Assembly (NCBI GenBank): GCA_017881265.1
Contig: JADGRA010000020.1
Location: 1-64,000 of the forward strand
Length of the DNA: 64,000 nt
Direction of reading: 5' to 3'
DNA from: Myxococcaceae bacterium
GTDB lineage: Bacteria; Myxococcota; Myxococcia; Myxococcales; Myxococcaceae
The notes below the pieces were generated by a model. It saw nothing but the letters and a program-made list of their open reading frames with translations, was not told where the DNA came from and ran no database searches. The position numbers were made by a program, and so were the translations under genes. This document shows positions 36,992 to 45,103 of the stretch, in pieces (position 1 is the stretch's first letter; each line of letters opens with the position of its first letter).

Positions 36992-38862
36992 GCGGCCACC
37001 TCCCGGCGTGCCGGCGTCGCCGGCAGGGTTATGCGGAACACTGCTCCTCCCTCCGCCCCATTCTCCGCCACAATGCGTCCGGAGTGGGCCTCAACAATGG
37101 ACCGGCAGATGGCGAGCCCCATGCCGAGCCCCTTCGTCTTGGTGGTGAAGAAGGGCTCAAACACGCCTTCCAGGGCGCTCGGCGGTAGCCCCGAGCCGGA
37201 GTCGGCCACCGCGAGCTCCACCGCGCCACCCCGCGCCGCGCCCCGAATGGTGATGTTGCGCCGGCCCAAGGGTTGCCCGGCGACGGCGTCGAGGGAGTTG
37301 AGGAGGAGGTTGAGCAGGACTTGGAGAAGCAGCACCGGGTCACCGTGCACCGTCGGAAGGCCCGGGGGCGCGTCCACTTCCAGCACGGCCCGGCGACGCG
37401 TGGCCTCGCTCGCCACCAGCTGCACCGTGTCGCGGATGACGCCGGCGATGTCGACCGCGGCCGGACGGAACTCGTCCCGCCGCAAGACGCTCCGCAACTG
37501 GGAAATGACCCGACTGGCGCGCTCTGCTGCGCTCTCGATGTCCACCAGGCTGGCGCGGACTTCCTTGAGGTCGGGTGCGTCCGACAGCAGGAAGCGACGG
37601 GCCGCCCGGGCGTTGTTGACGATGGTGCCGAGGGGGCCGTTCAGTTCATGCGCCAGCGAGCCCGACAGCTCCGCCACCGTGCCCACCCGGTTGAGGTGCG
37701 CGATGCGCTCCTGATTGCTCTGCGCCTCGGCCTCCGCGGCCCGGCGCCGACGTCGCTCGAGGAGCAAGACGGCAATCAGAGCCGCCTCGAGGAGCAGCGC
37801 TGCGAGGACGGCCGCTATCCACCCGGCATACTGGCGCCACACCGGAGTGTCCCGGAAGAGAACTTCGGTGAAGGGGGGAAGCCGGCTCTCCGGAATGTGC
37901 CAGCGCGCCAGCTGCCGGGCATCCGCGACGGGCCGGACGGGGCTGGCGATGGGCGCCGGCAGGGGCGCCCCCGCCAGCGCCGCAGTTGCCAGCTGGCCCG
38001 TCTGCCGCCCCATCTCTGCGTAGTCCGTCACCCACCCTCCGACCGGGCCCAGGCCCACCAACTGCGCATGGGTGGTGAAGATGGGGGCACGCGACCAGTC
38101 CGCGAGCAGGCGGATGGCCTCCGTCCCGCGGATGCTGCGGCCGGTCCCGTCCCGAAACAGCGACACCCCAAAGACGATGGTGTGCTCGGACAGCGCCCCC
38201 AGGCGCTCCCCCATCTCGGTGAGAGGAAGCCCGGTGAGGTCCAGCTGCTGCAGGTGGCCGGCGACGCGGGACAGGTCCGGCCGCGCGCTCGCCTCAAATG
38301 CCCGGTCGACGTCCGTGGTGCCGCCGATGAAGGCCACCGTCTGTGTCTCGGGGAGTAGCTGCAGGGCCATGGCCATCGTCTGGTCCACGGCCCGCCGCCA
38401 GAGAACCCCCGTCACGCCAGCGGGAAGGTGCAACTCGGCCACTACCTGCTCGTCCACCCCACTGAAGACGAGGGGGACACCGGGCCACAGCTCCGCCTGC
38501 ATCTGCAGGGCGAAGGCCAGGGGCCCTGCTCCGACGGCGACGACCACCGACGGCCGGTAGACGCCATAGCGGGCCTGGAACCAGGCGCGCTGCATCGGGA
38601 TGAGCAGCGGGTCGCCAAGGGCTTCGAGGTCGAGCACCTCGTTGTGCACAGTGAGGTCATGCGGGACCATCGCCGCGAGCGTCTCGTGAAGGCCCCTGTC
38701 GAAGGAAACCACCGCCGGGGCGAAGGGGTCGAAGCCGTACAGCACGAGGATGCTCCGCGTGTCCCTGGGTGCGCCGGACAGGGCGGCGGGCGCGAGGAGG
38801 ACGACCGCACCAACGAGCGCGGGGCCCAACCGCTCGAACAGCCACCTGGAGGTGGGGAACAC
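36988..38862 (-). CDS. Sensor histidine kinase with ABC-type solute-binding sensor domain
   Basis: 624 residues. Signal-like N-terminal helix (about 12-28), then about 300 periplasmic residues like the ABC_sub_bind family (RSILVLYGFDPFAP, PSVVVAVGAGPLAFAL, PLVFSGVD, WVTDYAEMGRQTGQLATAAL), one membrane helix at about 347-368, HisKA with His405 (LAHELNGPLGTI), and HATPase with DSGSGLPP and GLGMGLAICRSIV. The sensor thus looks like a solute-binding protein built into the kinase, probably reading a small ligand. Coupled by ATGA to a FixJ-type regulator. This architecture is common in alphaproteobacteria; transfer is possible. Confidence 0.88.
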   Translation of the reverse strand: MFPTSRWLFERLGPALVGAVVLLAPAALSGAPRDTRSILVLYGFDPFAPAVVSFDRGLHETLAAMVPHDLTVHNEVLDLEALGDPLLIPMQRAWFQARYGVYRPSVVVAVGAGPLAFALQMQAELWPGVPLVFSGVDEQVVAELHLPAGVTGVLWRRAVDQTMAMALQLLPETQTVAFIGGTTDVDRAFEASARPDLSRVAGHLQQLDLTGLPLTEMGERLGALSEHTIVFGVSLFRDGTGRSIRGTEAIRLLADWSRAPIFTTHAQLVGLGPVGGWVTDYAEMGRQTGQLATAALAGAPLPAPIASPVRPVADARQLARWHIPESRLPPFTEVLFRDTPVWRQYAGWIAAVLAALLLEAALIAVLLLERRRRRAAEAEAQSNQERIAHLNRVGTVAELSGSLAHELNGPLGTIVNNARAARRFLLSDAPDLKEVRASLVDIESAAERASRVISQLRSVLRRDEFRPAAVDIAGVIRDTVQLVASEATRRRAVLEVDAPPGLPTVHGDPVLLLQVLLNLLLNSLDAVAGQPLGRRNITIRGAARGGAVELAVADSGSGLPPSALEGVFEPFFTTKTKGLGMGLAICRSIVEAHSGRIVAENGAEGGAVFRITLPATPARREVAA

Positions 38863-39109
38863 GTCGGTCGGGGACCTTGCCGACTCCGCTGGCGCCCGTC
38901 AACGCGCGAGCCCCCCCCAGGAAGGGCCCGGGTCGCCCGGGGCCGGCAGGCACGTAATCGGTGCGCCCGTTTGAGCGTAGGGAAGGGCGGCGGGGAGCCG
39001 TCCCCTTTCGACACGTCCTCAAGCCAGGCTAGAAGCTTCGGACAGGGCGTGGCAGTGCACGACGGGCCCCGGGGGGGCCAGAGACCCCAAACTCCCTCAT
39101 ACGGTTGGC
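38863..39109. other. Divergent intergenic region
   Basis: 247 bases between the solute-sensing kinase gene (minus) and an unrecognised membrane protein gene (plus). Rich in G/C runs; no gene, clear promoter box or repeat was found. Confidence 0.4.
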
Positions 39110-40528
39110 ATGAGCTTCGTCGAGCGCGCAATCCCCGGTGTGATGCACCGCCGCCTGCTGGAGGGCTGGCAGCGCTTTCGGCACGGCTTCCAGCAGCTGC
39201 TCCTTACCTTCCAGGCGCTGCGGGGGGACGCGCTCGCCTGGAAGCGCTACCTCCGCGTGTGCACCGTCCAGGCCCTGGTGACGGCCGCCCTGGCGAGCGT
39301 CTCTCTCTCGACGGCCCGCCACTCCTCGGAGGGACTGCGGGAGGAACGGGTGCGGCAGGCGCTGCAGGCGGTGAGCGCCGTGGAACCTGGTGCGGCGGAA
39401 CCGGTCACGCCCGCAGACGCCAAGCTGGCGCCCAAGAGCAGCGCGTCCCACCGCCGGCGCTCGAAGGCCAAGTCCGCCCCGGCCCCAGGCGAGGCGACGA
39501 AGGACCAGGCCCAACCCACCGACGGCGACGCGGAGGACCGCGCTGCCTTCCAACAGCAGGTCCAGGAGCTTCAAAAGGACTTGGTCAACCTCTCCGCCAA
39601 GGCCAGTCCGACGGCCATCCGTCGAGACCGCGATTTCCAGGAGGCCCGCAAGGGGCTGGACGAGCAGTTCAGCGACCTCGAGCACGAGGCCGAGCACCTT
39701 CGCCTGTCCGCCGAGGAGAAGGCTCTTCTGGTGCGGCTGGGGGCTGAGCTGGACGTGCTCGAGCAGAAGACGAAGCCAGGCTTCTGGGACTCCGCCTGGG
39801 CGCTGGTACTGTCGATTTACGGCTCGCTCAGCGTCGCCCAGGCCATTGTGATTGCCCTGTCGCGCGACTACCACGCTGCCGTCGCCCGCGACGCGAGCCT
39901 GCTGCTGGGCGTGGCGCCGGAGGACCCGCCCACTGCGCCGCGAATTCACCTCAACATCGCCTGGGTGCGACGGAAGGTCCAACAGCGCACGCGTAGCCTC
40001 CTCTGCTTCCTCCCGGGGGTGGCGCTCATCAGCGTCATTTCCCTGCCCTTTCCGGGGCGGGCGGTGGTTAGCAGCCTCCTCACCGCGGTGTGGGCCGCCT
40101 ACTGGTGGGTGGTGTGGACGGCGAGCAAGAGCGCGCGCGCCTGGGAGCGAAAGGGCGTGGCCTCCCCCCCCTTCTACCTTCGGTGGTGGCACTCCCACCT
40201 CACACCGCTGCCATACGTGGGCGGGGTGGCCCGGGCCCTGGAGCGGTTCTGGGCGCGACTCACCCGCGTCGCCTACTCGCCCGCCGAGGCGGTGGAGGCC
40301 CAGCCAGCGGAGTTCTCGGGCCTGGCCGCGGCTCGCGCCCTGCAGCTCATCCCGCTGGTGAAGCTCTACGTCCGGCCCCTCGTCCCTGTGGCGGCAGCGC
40401 GCCTTCTGGCCGAGCGTTCCCGCCCCGGACTTCGCCTCGAGTCCCCCAAGGAACAAGCCACGCTCGCCGCCCAACGTGCAGCGGTGCCGGCCAGCCCGGG
40501 CGCCATCGCCGCACGCGACGAAATGTGA
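39110..40528 (+). CDS. Unrecognised coiled-coil membrane protein
   Basis: 472 residues. One helix near 48-66 (CTVQALVTAALASVSL), a basic/Pro/Ala low-complexity stretch (about 95-140), a coiled coil rich in Glu/Gln/Lys (about 145-225), then three to four hydrophobic segments (SAWALVLSIYGSLSVAQAIVIAL, LLCFLPGVALISVISLP, VVSSLLTAVWAAYWWVVW) with an Arg-rich linker, and a hydrophilic tail. No family recognised. It stands alone between oppositely oriented genes. It could be a structural envelope protein, but nothing in the sequence proves this. Confidence 0.7.
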   Translation: MSFVERAIPGVMHRRLLEGWQRFRHGFQQLLLTFQALRGDALAWKRYLRVCTVQALVTAALASVSLSTARHSSEGLREERVRQALQAVSAVEPGAAEPVTPADAKLAPKSSASHRRRSKAKSAPAPGEATKDQAQPTDGDAEDRAAFQQQVQELQKDLVNLSAKASPTAIRRDRDFQEARKGLDEQFSDLEHEAEHLRLSAEEKALLVRLGAELDVLEQKTKPGFWDSAWALVLSIYGSLSVAQAIVIALSRDYHAAVARDASLLLGVAPEDPPTAPRIHLNIAWVRRKVQQRTRSLLCFLPGVALISVISLPFPGRAVVSSLLTAVWAAYWWVVWTASKSARAWERKGVASPPFYLRWWHSHLTPLPYVGGVARALERFWARLTRVAYSPAEAVEAQPAEFSGLAAARALQLIPLVKLYVRPLVPVAAARLLAERSRPGLRLESPKEQATLAAQRAAVPASPGAIAARDEM

Positions 40529-40594
40529 AGCCCCGCGCTTTTTCGGGAACTGCGCCCCAGGCTGACAGCCCGCGGCGCGCAGTCGAGCGACCGT

Positions 40595-41824
40595 CTACGC
40601 CGAGGCGAGCACCCTCGTCGGGACCCGCACCTCGAAGGTGGTGCCCTGGCCGACGCGGCTCTGCACGTTGATGCGGCCGCCCAGCTTCTGCACCACCGCC
40701 ACGCAGACGCTGAGTCCGATGCCCGTGCCGACGCCCACCGGCTTGGTGGTGAAGAAGGGCTCGAAAATGCGGCTCTGCTGCTCCTCGGGGATGCCCACCC
40801 CGGTGTCCGAGACGCTGAGGATGGACTCCCGTCCGTCGGTGCCGGTGAGGACGCGAATCTCGTGCTGGCGCGGGTCGCGGTCGTCCAGCGCCTGGAGCGC
40901 GTTGACCAGGAGGTTCATCACCACCTGGTGCAGCTTTCCCTTGGGGGCACAGTCGATGGGCGCCGGCCGCAAGTCCTTCACCACCCGGGCCCGGCTCTGC
41001 AGCTCGCGCTCGGTGAGAAGCAGCGTGCTGGCGGCGATGTCGGCCAAGTCCACCGGTTCGAGGACCTGGTTCTCGTCGGCACGACTGAACGTCTTCAGCT
41101 CCTGGACGATGGTGCGCACCCGCTGGCCGCCCTCGGCCGTCTCGTTGATGAGGGCATCAATGTCGTCCAGTGTCTCCCGGAACCCAATCTGCGCCTCCAG
41201 CGCCTGGCCCCGCGCCGGCGCCTCTCGGTAGGCGCTGATGACGCGCTTCACATCATCGACGTAGTTTCGCAAGGAGGTGAGGTTGGAGAGGATGAAGGCC
41301 AGCGGGTTGTTGATTTCGTGCGCAACGCCCGCTGCGATTTGGCCAATCGCTGCCAGCTTCTCGCTTTGTGCCAGCTGGGCCACCAGGCGGCGGTCGCGCT
41401 CGGCGTCGGCCAGGCGGATGAGGTTGCGGACCCGCGCCACCAGCGCCCGCCGCTGGATGGGCTTGTGGAGGTACTCGTCGGCGCCGGCCTCGAGGCCCTT
41501 CAGTTCGCTGTCCGCGTCGTTGAATTCCGCGGTGAGGAAGATGACCGGCATCCGGCTGTGCGCCTTGTTCTCGCGCAGCCGGCGGCACACCTCGAAGCCG
41601 TCCATGTGCGGCATGCGGATGTCGAGCAGGACCAGGTCCACGCCCCCCTGCTCCACCCGCTCCAGCGCCTCGGGCCCGCTGTTGGCTCCAAGGACGCGAA
41701 ACCCCTCGGCGTTGAGGTACGCCTGAACCAGCCGCACGTTGGCAGGCTCGTCGTCGACGACCAGAACCTGGGGGGGCTCGGTCCGTCGCGACTCTGGCCC
41801 TTCGTCGTACCGGCCCTTCACCAT
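40595..41824 (-). CDS. Hybrid receiver-histidine kinase (receiver first)
   Basis: 409 residues. An N-terminal receiver (QVLVVDDEPANVRLVQAYL, phosphate acceptor Asp68 in LVLLDIRMPHMDG, HKPIQRR) is followed by a HisKA with His169 (GVAHEINNPLAFI) and HATPase (NLLVNALQAL, DTGVGIPEE, GTGIGLSV). No membrane helix, so it is cytoplasmic and likely relays a signal from another kinase. ATG 41824 is preferred: GAGGAG lies about ten bases upstream and the receiver starts soon after. A GTG at 41959 overlapping the stop of the pseudouridine synthase gene (GTGA) is the alternative, adding 45 residues. Confidence 0.87.
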   Translation of the reverse strand: MVKGRYDEGPESRRTEPPQVLVVDDEPANVRLVQAYLNAEGFRVLGANSGPEALERVEQGGVDLVLLDIRMPHMDGFEVCRRLRENKAHSRMPVIFLTAEFNDADSELKGLEAGADEYLHKPIQRRALVARVRNLIRLADAERDRRLVAQLAQSEKLAAIGQIAAGVAHEINNPLAFILSNLTSLRNYVDDVKRVISAYREAPARGQALEAQIGFRETLDDIDALINETAEGGQRVRTIVQELKTFSRADENQVLEPVDLADIAASTLLLTERELQSRARVVKDLRPAPIDCAPKGKLHQVVMNLLVNALQALDDRDPRQHEIRVLTGTDGRESILSVSDTGVGIPEEQQSRIFEPFFTTKPVGVGTGIGLSVCVAVVQKLGGRINVQSRVGQGTTFEVRVPTRVLASA

Positions 41825-41955
41825 CCGCGGGCTGCTCCTCACGCTTCCGTCAGCAAGCGGAGGATGGCGGACGTCGGCCGCCGTCGCAACTTCGGCAACT
41901 TCCTCCTGGGCCATCCTCCCCACACCGGAGCACCGCACGTGCCAGAGCCACCGCT

Positions 41956-42993
41956 TCACCCTAAGTGTGCGAGAGGACTGCCTTCTTGGCTGGGCCCGGG
42001 TGGGTCAATCTCCGCCAGGCCGTCAGCGCCGACCCTGGGCAGGAAACTGGCCAAGTCCTCCGGCAGGGGTGCGGTAAAGACGGCGCTCTCGCCAGAAAGC
42101 GGATGCGGGAGGGACAGGCGGGCGGCGTGCAGTGCGTGTCGCTCGAGGCGGAGCCGGGCCCACGCCTCCGGCTCGAGGCAATGCCGGCTGAAGCGGTCGA
42201 AGTAGCCGGGGTCGGGCCCGTACATCTTGTCCCCCACCAGCGGGAAGCCTGCGGCCTGCAGGTGCACGCGAATCTGATGCTGGCGTCCCGTCTCCGGAAG
42301 GCAGCGCAAGAGTGCGAAGGGTTCTCCTGCGCGGGTGAAGCGCTGTGCGACCTGGAAGCGTGTCCGGGCAGGCCGTCCCGCGGCGTCGACACGGACCGCA
42401 ATACGAATGGTCGGGGTGCCTTCCAAAATGGGGGCGTCCACCAAGAAGGTGTCCTGCGCGGGCCAGCCTTCGACGATGGCCAGGTACTCCTTCTCGACGG
42501 TGCCCTCCTGGAAGGCGCGCATCAGCCTCCGCGACGCCTCGGCCGTCCGTCCACAGACCAGGACCCCAGAAGTCTCGCGGTCGAGACGGTGGGCCGGAGC
42601 AGCGTGAAACAGAGGCCCGTGCTGGCGCAGTAGCAGCGACACCACCGTACCGTGGTGGTAGCGCGCGGTCGGATGGATGGGCAGTCCGGCCGGCTTGTCC
42701 AGCACCAGCAGCGCCTCGTCGCGGTACACCTCGCGCAGGTCGTCCGGCGTCTTCGGCTCGACGAGGCTGCGGCGGCGGAGGCGAAACGTGAGGCCAGGCC
42801 ACACCCGCGTGCTGGGCTTGAGTGGCAGGTCCGCCACCAGGGCCGTCCGCAGGATGCGCTGGACCCGAACGCGGGAGAGCCGTCTAATCTTTTCGCAGAG
42901 GTAAAGGTCCAGCCGCCAGCCCGCATAGTTCGGTTCAACGGTGAACGTCACCTCCACCACGCCCTCGGCGACTTCGTCTATCCTCGTGGCCAT
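41956..42993 (-). CDS. RluA-family 23S/tRNA pseudouridine synthase
   Basis: 345 residues. N-terminal S4 RNA-binding domain (YAGWRLDLYLCEKIRRLSR), then the RluA catalytic domain with HRLDRETSG, in which Asp138 is the catalytic residue, and GRQHQIRVHLQAAGFPLVGD. It isomerises uridine in structured RNA; the target base cannot be told. ATG 42993 and the ATG of the divergent PEGA gene (42992) share bases in CATG, so each promoter must lie inside the other gene or the true start lies a little downstream. Confidence 0.92.
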   Translation of the reverse strand: MATRIDEVAEGVVEVTFTVEPNYAGWRLDLYLCEKIRRLSRVRVQRILRTALVADLPLKPSTRVWPGLTFRLRRRSLVEPKTPDDLREVYRDEALLVLDKPAGLPIHPTARYHHGTVVSLLLRQHGPLFHAAPAHRLDRETSGVLVCGRTAEASRRLMRAFQEGTVEKEYLAIVEGWPAQDTFLVDAPILEGTPTIRIAVRVDAAGRPARTRFQVAQRFTRAGEPFALLRCLPETGRQHQIRVHLQAAGFPLVGDKMYGPDPGYFDRFSRHCLEPEAWARLRLERHALHAARLSLPHPLSGESAVFTAPLPEDLASFLPRVGADGLAEIDPPGPSQEGSPLAHLG

Positions 42994-44068
42994 GCGGAGG
43001 TCGGTCCTAGCGGCGCTGGCACTCTTTGTCACCTCCGCGTCCGCCGCCCCCAGCAAGGGGCTGGCCGTGGTGGAGGTGAGCGCGCCATCCAACATGCAGG
43101 GCCTGGCACAGCAGATGACGGGGCAGGTCCTCGACGCGGCCCGAGCGCAGGGGCTGAAGGTGGTGGGCCCGGAGGAAGTCGAGACGTTTCTCGGGCCGAA
43201 GGGCACCCTAGCCTTGAAGCAGTGCGGGCCGACGCCGGGGTGCCTGGCCGAACGGCTGGCCGACCTTCCCGTCAACCGGGTCGTCGTCGGGACGCTAGGC
43301 CGGGACCCGGCGCACTACCTGGTGCATTTCTGGCTCATCTCCCTGAACCCCCCGGGCACGGTGGCCGAGCTCGACCGGTCCATTCTCATCGCCTCGAGGC
43401 GGCTGCAGCCGGACGTCGCTGCAGCCCTGCCAGCCCTGTTGCGCGGAGAGCAGGAAGTGAAGGGGACGCTGGTGCTCGAAGCCAGTGTCCCCGAGGCGGC
43501 GGCGAGTCTCGACGGTGAACCGCTCGGGCAGACGCCGGTGACGCGGTTGCTGAAGCCCGGCAAGCACGAGGTGCGCGTCTCGCACCCGGGCTACTACCCG
43601 GTGGAACGACTGGTCACGGTGGAGGCGGGCAAGACGACGCACGACGTCGTCCGGCTGGTGGCGGTGCCCGGGGCCGCCCCGCCCGCGCTGCCGCCGGTCG
43701 AGACGTCCGCGCCGGTGGCCTCGGGTGGCTTCCGCGTGCCCGTCGCCGGCTGGGTGGCGCTCGGGGTGGGCTTCGCTGCCGGCGCGGCAGGCGCCTGGCT
43801 GGCCGTCGCCGCCCACAACAACCAGGACCAATTGCTGGCGGGCTACAACCCTGCGCGCAACAGCTACCAGGGCTTTCGCTCGCAAGCTGTCAGCGGCCAG
43901 AACCAGGCCACCTGGGCCAACGTCTGCTTCGGCATCGCCGGCGCGGGGCTGCTCACCTGGGGGGTCCTGACCTGGATTGCAAGCAGTGCACCCGCAGAAC
44001 CGCATACCTCGCTGGGCGTCGGGGTCGGGCCACAGGGTGCCACGGTGTCCGTCTCGGGGAGCTTCTAG
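42992..44068 (+). CDS. Exported PEGA-domain protein
   Basis: 358 residues with a signal peptide (MRRSVLAALALFVTSASA). Residues 20-145 look like a small alpha/beta domain found in myxobacterial PEGA proteins (KGLAVVEVSAPSNMQGLA, VNRVVVGTLG). A PEGA repeat lies at about 152-215 (ASLDGEPLGQTPVTRLLKPG, HPGYYPVE). Two hydrophobic helices follow (about 248-272 and 308-328). PEGA modules occur in surface proteins of unknown role. The next gene, a MopE-like lipoprotein, starts one base after this stop, so the two form an operon. Confidence 0.85.
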   Translation: MRRSVLAALALFVTSASAAPSKGLAVVEVSAPSNMQGLAQQMTGQVLDAARAQGLKVVGPEEVETFLGPKGTLALKQCGPTPGCLAERLADLPVNRVVVGTLGRDPAHYLVHFWLISLNPPGTVAELDRSILIASRRLQPDVAAALPALLRGEQEVKGTLVLEASVPEAAASLDGEPLGQTPVTRLLKPGKHEVRVSHPGYYPVERLVTVEAGKTTHDVVRLVAVPGAAPPALPPVETSAPVASGGFRVPVAGWVALGVGFAAGAAGAWLAVAAHNNQDQLLAGYNPARNSYQGFRSQAVSGQNQATWANVCFGIAGAGLLTWGVLTWIASSAPAEPHTSLGVGVGPQGATVSVSGSF

Positions 44069-44069
44069 C

Positions 44070-44522
44070 GTGCGGCGCCTGACGCCTTCTGTTCTGGCAG
44101 CGTTGGGGGTGGCCTCCGGCGTCTTGGTACTTGCGCGCTGCAGCTTCAGCATCAACCCCGACGCGGGACACTTCTCCTGCATCAGTGTCGCCGACTGCGC
44201 CAGCGGGCAGGACTGCGTGCCCCAAGCCGACGGGGGCAATGGCCTGTGCTACCCCGCCGGGCAGTGCGTGGCGGAGGTCTGCAACGGCAAGGACGACGAC
44301 TGCGACGGGGTGGTGGACAACCATCAGCCCTGCGGCGCCGGGGCAGCCTGCGTCGACGCAGGATGTGTTGACTGCACGGCGTGCGCTGAGCCGGCCTGCG
44401 CGGGCGCTTCCTGCGTGCTGGATGGAGGCCCTCAGCAGTGTGTCCTTCGGGTGGTCTTGCCGGATGGCGGACTGTCGGACGCGGGCACCGGCCCCACCAC
44501 TTACGTCTGCGACGTTCCCTGA
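44070..44522 (+). CDS. Cys-rich lipoprotein with MopE-like metal-binding motif
   Basis: 150 residues from GTG 44070, one base after the PEGA gene stop. Lipobox VLARC predicts a lipoprotein. VCNGKDDDCDGVVDN is the Asp-rich motif of the MopE-like putative metal-binding repeat common in myxobacteria, flanked by many Cys (about 16), likely forming disulfides outside the cytoplasm. Repeated D-A-G triplets are also typical. Function unknown; calcium or copper binding has been shown for relatives. Ends 22 bases into the convergent acetyltransferase gene. Confidence 0.8.
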   Translation: MRRLTPSVLAALGVASGVLVLARCSFSINPDAGHFSCISVADCASGQDCVPQADGGNGLCYPAGQCVAEVCNGKDDDCDGVVDNHQPCGAGAACVDAGCVDCTACAEPACAGASCVLDGGPQQCVLRVVLPDGGLSDAGTGPTTYVCDVP

Positions 44523-44974
44523 GGCGGTGCCGGCCGTGACGGGCGGTAGATGTCCGGACGGCAAATCTCCATGGCCCGGGCGGGGTCCCCAAGCGGCACA
44601 AAGCCGTGGCGACGGTAGAGTGAGTGCGCATCGCGGGTGGCCAAACTCCAGCGCCTCAGCTGCTCCAGCTCCGGGTGCGCCATGACGGCCGCCATGAGGG
44701 CATCGGCAATCCCCCGCCGCCGGTGACTCTCCACGACGAAGACGTCACACACCCAGGCGAAGGTGGCGCGGTCGGTCACGACCCGGGCGAAGCCCACCTG
44801 GCGGGCGGCGTCGTAAGCACCGAAGCACAGGGAGTTGGCGAGCGCGCGCTCCAGAACGGCTCGGGGCAGGCCGGGCGCCCAGTAGGTCTGGCTGAGGAAG
44901 GCGTGCAGGGCGTCCACGTTCAGTCGAGTCGGGTCGCTGCTGATGTCGATGCCGTCCGGGGGTGGTCTTGCCAT
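44501..44974 (-). CDS. GNAT-family N-acetyltransferase
   Basis: 157 residues. Acetyl-CoA motif FVVESHRRRGIADALMAAVMA (R/Q-x-x-G-x-A region) and a C-terminal YRRHGFVPLGDP typical of GNAT enzymes; QTYWAPGLPRAVLERALANS near the N-terminus resembles small 'arylalkylamine-like' GNATs. The acceptor is unknown. Its stop lies inside the end of the convergent lipoprotein gene (22-base overlap). Divergent from pyruvate carboxylase. Confidence 0.85.
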   Translation of the reverse strand: MARPPPDGIDISSDPTRLNVDALHAFLSQTYWAPGLPRAVLERALANSLCFGAYDAARQVGFARVVTDRATFAWVCDVFVVESHRRRGIADALMAAVMAHPELEQLRRWSLATRDAHSLYRRHGFVPLGDPARAMEICRPDIYRPSRPAPPQGTSQT

Positions 44975-45103
44975 GGCCAAGGAAGCGTCCCACGCCCGGG
45001 TGGGCGAGCGGGAGTACAGCTGGGGCGGCCCCGGCCCAGGGAGGGGTCGTCCTGGAAACAGGTTTCCGCGGGGCACGGGGGCGCTAGTCTCCGGCACCCG
45101 CAA

